Source of the DNA: BMS3Abin12 sp964487445
Lineage (GTDB): Bacteria > Pseudomonadota > Gammaproteobacteria > 21-64-14
Reading direction: 5' to 3'
Assembly (NCBI GenBank): GCA_964487445.1
Contig: CAZAQG010000055.1
Coordinates: 1 to 17,196, forward strand
DNA: 17,196 bases
In this document: positions 14,758 to 17,196 of the stretch, piece after piece
How positions within the stretch are numbered: the first letter of the stretch is position 1
Layout: each line of letters begins with the position of its first letter
Translations under genes and position numbers: made by a program
Notes under the pieces: generated by a model
Seen by the model: the letters and a program-made list of their open reading frames with translations, nothing else
What the model was told of the DNA's origin: nothing
Database searches by the model: none

Positions 14758-15855
14758 GCGCTCCGGGGACGCCACCGGCGGCAGACCCGGATACTCGCGT
14801 GCCCGCGCCGCGTCGCGGGCCAGGTCGAGGCGCTCCTGCGTGACGGTGTGTACGTGCCCGAGGGCGCAATGATACTTGGCGAGATATTCCTGTTCGCTCT
14901 GGCCCGGCGTTGGGACGAACAGCGCCGGTCGGCGCAGCTCCGCCAGTTCCATCAGCGTGCTGTAGCCGGAGCGGCACACCACCAGCTTGGCGCGGTTGAA
15001 CATTTCCTCCTGGCGTCGCCGATCGAGATACGGATGGATCGTCACGCGCCCGTCCTCGCGCGCGGGGCCGGTCCGATCGGGGCGGCCCAGCGCCACCACC
15101 ACCCGGCCCGGCAGGTCGTGGACGTTGTGCAGAACGATGCGCTCGAACAGCGTGCGTTGCGGCTCGGCCCCCGAAATGCTGATGAAACAGTCGATGTCCC
15201 GCACGCTCGGTCGCCGGTGCACGCTCGCGAGGATACCGAGGTAGCGCACACGCCCGCCCCAGTCGCAGTGCACGTCGTGGCACAAGTCGCCGGCGAGCCC
15301 GTCGCGCCCGGTGTCCGGGACCAGCACGGCGCGTGCGTGGCGCAGCAGGTGACGCTGCCCGCACTCGACCAGCTTCTCGAGGTGATAGGGGCGGCCCGGA
15401 ATGATCTGACGCAGCGAGTGGAACAGGTAGTAGCTCGGCACCTCGGGCAGGCACACGCCGAAGCGGCTGTCGGAGACGATCCGATCGAAGCCGCGCTCAC
15501 GGTGCAGGCGGCGCGTGACGGCGCGCTCGCGCCGGAAGGTGGCCAGCACCAGCGGCATGAGGAGACTCATCTTGACGTAGAACCACGCCGGCCGACGGCT
15601 CAGCGGCTTGGGGATATCGCGTAGTGCGATGAACTCGCACTCGGCGCCGAGTTCCGCGCGCAGCAGGTGCAGCGCACGTCCGCAGGAGAGCACGCTCACG
15701 CGGTGGCCGGCCGCGATCAGGCCGCGGATGAGCGGCAGGTCGCGGGTCGCGTGTCCGAGTCCCCAGTCGTGCACTGCGAACAGCACGTTGAGCGGCGCGT
15801 CGTGCGCCGTCCCCATAGGCGGCGGGTGATCGCTATGGGATGCGGCCGTGGCCAT
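14701..15855 (-). CDS. GT28/MurG-like glycosyltransferase
   Basis: This 384-residue protein has the GT-B layout. The N-terminal Rossmann domain opens with NVLFAVHDWGLGHATRDLPL (glycine loop near residues 32-38) and a VSVLSCGRALHLL segment, like MurG and UGT-type enzymes. The C-terminal donor site reads VVCRSGYSTLMELAELRRPALF and VPTPGQSEQEYLAKY (about 290-330), the GT28 nucleotide-sugar signature with the terminal E-Q pair. It is probably membrane-associated and moves a sugar onto a lipid or polymer. ATG 15855 overlaps the end of the cytochrome gene by 23 bases; ATG 15816 is the alternative, and neither has a good Shine-Dalgarno, so translation is probably coupled to the cytochrome gene. Its 3' end overlaps the LPG-type gene. 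It is not MurG itself: there is no cell-division gene context and the sequence diverges from it. Confidence 0.82.
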   Translation of the reverse strand: MATAASHSDHPPPMGTAHDAPLNVLFAVHDWGLGHATRDLPLIRGLIAAGHRVSVLSCGRALHLLRAELGAECEFIALRDIPKPLSRRPAWFYVKMSLLMPLVLATFRRERAVTRRLHRERGFDRIVSDSRFGVCLPEVPSYYLFHSLRQIIPGRPYHLEKLVECGQRHLLRHARAVLVPDTGRDGLAGDLCHDVHCDWGGRVRYLGILASVHRRPSVRDIDCFISISGAEPQRTLFERIVLHNVHDLPGRVVVALGRPDRTGPAREDGRVTIHPYLDRRRQEEMFNRAKLVVCRSGYSTLMELAELRRPALFVPTPGQSEQEYLAKYHCALGHVHTVTQERLDLARDAARAREYPGLPPVASPERSVRRFLEIVTGDAVEFMP

Positions 15856-16384
15856 GGGTGGGCGGGGGCTCGGGGGCGGCGGGGCGGGCCGTGAGTTCCT
15901 GGTAGCGTGCCGGGGTCATCGTCGGCAGGTGACGGAGGAAGGCGACCATGTCCCAAAGACTCTGATCGCCGTGGGACAGCCCCCAGGCGGGCATTGCGGT
16001 CATCCTCACCCCGTGCTTGATGATCCAGAACAGTTCCTTCGGGTCCATCCCGGCGACGACCCCGGCCAGCCGGGGGGGGCGGGGGTTGAGCCCTTCGCGC
16101 AACTCGGAGGTCTCGATCCCCGGGGCGAGGTGGCAGCCCACGCACATCTCCGCATAGTGCTCGGCCCCCGTATCGATGCGCAGCGGGTCGTCGAGATCCT
16201 TCGGGACCACGACGGCGGCGGCGCGCACCTTCACCGAGCGCTCCATGGTCGAGTGCAGCAGCCAGCGGGTCAGGGGCGGGTCGGGCCGGTCCGCCGCGAC
16301 ATTGTAGAGCCCGGAATAGACCACCCCCACCGCGATGGCCGCCAGTAGCAAGAGTACCGCACCGGCGTGTCGGAGTGTCTTCAT
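15833..16384 (-). CDS. membrane-anchored monoheme cytochrome c
   Basis: This 183-residue protein has an N-terminal hydrophobic helix (about 8-24) that anchors it facing the periplasm. A conserved GLYNVAADRPDPP segment follows and then one heme c site CVGCH at residues 81-85. A Met in MTAMPAWG (about residue 131) is the likely sixth heme ligand, so it is a class I-type electron carrier. ATG 16384 is chosen over ATG 16414 because GGGAGA lies about 7 bases upstream and MKTLRHAG gives a proper n-region. It leads a two-gene unit with the overlapping glycosyltransferase and is divergent from the DsrE gene. Partner enzymes are not in the window. Confidence 0.9.
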   Translation of the reverse strand: MKTLRHAGAVLLLLAAIAVGVVYSGLYNVAADRPDPPLTRWLLHSTMERSVKVRAAAVVVPKDLDDPLRIDTGAEHYAEMCVGCHLAPGIETSELREGLNPRPPRLAGVVAGMDPKELFWIIKHGVRMTAMPAWGLSHGDQSLWDMVAFLRHLPTMTPARYQELTARPAAPEPPPTHGHGRIP

Positions 16385-16422
16385 CGAGTGTCTCCCGGGA
16401 ATCGATGCCCGCATCGTGAGCC

Positions 16423-16428
16423 ATTATG
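16423..16428 (-). promoter_or_regulatory. possible -10 box of the cytochrome gene
   Basis: On the minus strand CATAAT (5 of 6 to consensus) lies about 40 bases before ATG 16384 in otherwise GC-rich DNA. TTCCCG at 17-base spacing is only a weak -35, so the call is tentative. Confidence 0.3.
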
Positions 16429-16621
16429 GGCGCGCCGGGGACACGCGGGAACCCCGGCGCGCCCGCTCGGTGCGCGTCTTCACGACCCACCCGGCGCCCG
16501 GGGTCCTCGACGTGAAACCAAGGCGCGTCCGTGCGTGCCGCGCGGCGATGCTTCGGTGCACGCCGCGCGCGCGGAATGCGCTACCATGGCACGGGTTCGT
16601 CACTGGCCGGAGGGGTATCCG

Positions 16622-17125
16622 ATGAAGACACCGATCCCTGCAATCGCGCGCATCCTGTTCCTCACCCTGTTGTTCGGCGTCGCGGCCGGGGTCCGCGCGG
16701 CACCGGTCAACGACGCCGCCGCGCTCTTCGGCCTCAAGTCGGCCAAGGCGGTGTTCCTCATCGACTCCGCCGACCCGCTCAAGGTCGCCCACGTGCTGCG
16801 CTTGGTCGGCAAGACCGCGGCGAGCATGGACCGCCAGGGTGTGAAGGCCCGCGTGGTGGTGGTCGTGATCGGCCCGTCGGTCGCCTTTCTGACCAAGGAC
16901 CGGCGCGGGATCTCCTACCAGGACCAACGCCCGGTGGCGGAGATCCAGGAGGCGGTGCGCGGCCTGCGCAACGCCGGTATCCGCACCGAGGCCTGTAACG
17001 TGGCCCTGCACGGGTACGGCATCGATCCCAAGGCGGTGATCCCCTCGGTACGCGTGGTCGGCAACGGGTTCATCTCGGTGATCGCCTACCAGCAGAAGGG
17101 TTACAGCTTGGTGCCGGTGTACTGA
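16622..17125 (+). CDS. secreted DsrE-family sulfur-relay-like protein
   Basis: This 167-residue protein begins with a signal peptide (KTPIPAIARILFLTLLFG, cleavage likely after VRA near residue 26). The rest fits the DsrE/DsrF-like superfamily: alternating strands and helices, AVFLIDSADPLKVAHVLR, RVVVVVIGPSVAFL, and a conserved late cysteine in TEACNVALHGYGI (Cys125), then GFISVIAYQQKGYSL. Cytoplasmic DsrE proteins carry sulfur as persulfide on this Cys; here the signal peptide puts it in the periplasm. ATG 16622 has GGAGGGG about 7 bases upstream; longer in-frame extensions are Arg/His-rich and rejected. It is divergent from the cytochrome c gene, so a joint role in sulfur or thiol oxidation is plausible but inferred. 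Confidence 0.85.
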   Translation: MKTPIPAIARILFLTLLFGVAAGVRAAPVNDAAALFGLKSAKAVFLIDSADPLKVAHVLRLVGKTAASMDRQGVKARVVVVVIGPSVAFLTKDRRGISYQDQRPVAEIQEAVRGLRNAGIRTEACNVALHGYGIDPKAVIPSVRVVGNGFISVIAYQQKGYSLVPVY

Positions 17126-17156
17126 CCGCGGCATCGGTGCCCGCCGCGCGGCCCTA

Positions 17157-17186
17157 TTGACGGGAAGCCGTGTGGGGCTCTACACT
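17157..17186 (+). promoter_or_regulatory. sigma70-like promoter with GC-rich discriminator
   Basis: TTGACG (17157-17162) and TACACT (17181-17186) are separated by 18 bases, a good sigma70 pair in this GC-rich DNA. The bases after the -10 are CCGGCCCCG, a GC-rich discriminator of the kind found on stringently controlled stable-RNA promoters. It drives a gene past the window edge; a tRNA or other stable RNA is a reasonable guess. Confidence 0.6.
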
Positions 17187-17196
17187 CCGGCCCCGT

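Overview
The window comes from a high-GC proteobacterial chromosome. It is most likely a gammaproteobacterium with sulfur and c-type cytochrome metabolism. The reasons are strong GC bias at third codon positions, a DsrE-type sulfur-relay protein, a monoheme cytochrome c, an HPF/RaiA protein of the type found in gammaproteobacterial sulfur oxidisers and methylotrophs, a lysine-rich H1-like basic protein and rhodanese remnants. The taxonomic guess is inference. No rRNA, tRNA, CRISPR array, transposase or phage gene was recognised.

Region 1 (1-3244) looks eroded. It opens with the tail of an upstream reading frame, then the N-terminal relic of a rhodanese-type sulfurtransferase (about 325-525). 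An HPF/RaiA ribosome-associated gene follows (653-1093) whose usual C-terminal cold-shock-like extension seems lost by deletion and frameshift. Next is a complete APC-family amino-acid permease on the minus strand (1130-2824), visibly less GC-rich than its surroundings. Last is a broken remnant of a second, different APC permease of the cationic-amino-acid type (2909-3244), with one frameshift and one internal deletion across a 10-base repeat.

Region 2 (3263-7490) holds a B12-binding-type radical SAM protein ending in the rare Cys-Cys-Ala-Glu-Pro tail (minus strand). Divergent from it is a two-gene membrane operon: a von Willebrand factor A protein with a C-terminal membrane segment, overlapping a membrane-anchored protein with probable coiled-coil segments and no recognised family.

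Region 3 (7491-12060) has a non-coding stretch with an AT-rich island and a strong hairpin terminator, a 78-residue histone H1-like protein (minus), and a divergent 1180-residue multidomain flavin/iron-sulfur oxidoreductase. A small lipoprotein gene overlaps the oxidoreductase stop codon.

Region 4 (12061-15855) is probably an envelope-lipid locus. After a hairpin-rich leader with a good -10 box come a PlsC-superfamily acyltransferase with an unusually long gap between its motifs and a lysylphosphatidylglycerol-synthase-type membrane protein. These meet, tail to tail with a 57-base coding overlap, a GT28/MurG-like glycosyltransferase.

Region 5 (15833-17196) has a membrane-anchored monoheme cytochrome c overlapping the start of the glycosyltransferase, a divergent secreted DsrE-family protein, and at the right edge a strong sigma70-like promoter with a GC-rich discriminator that points to a gene, perhaps a stable RNA, beyond the window.
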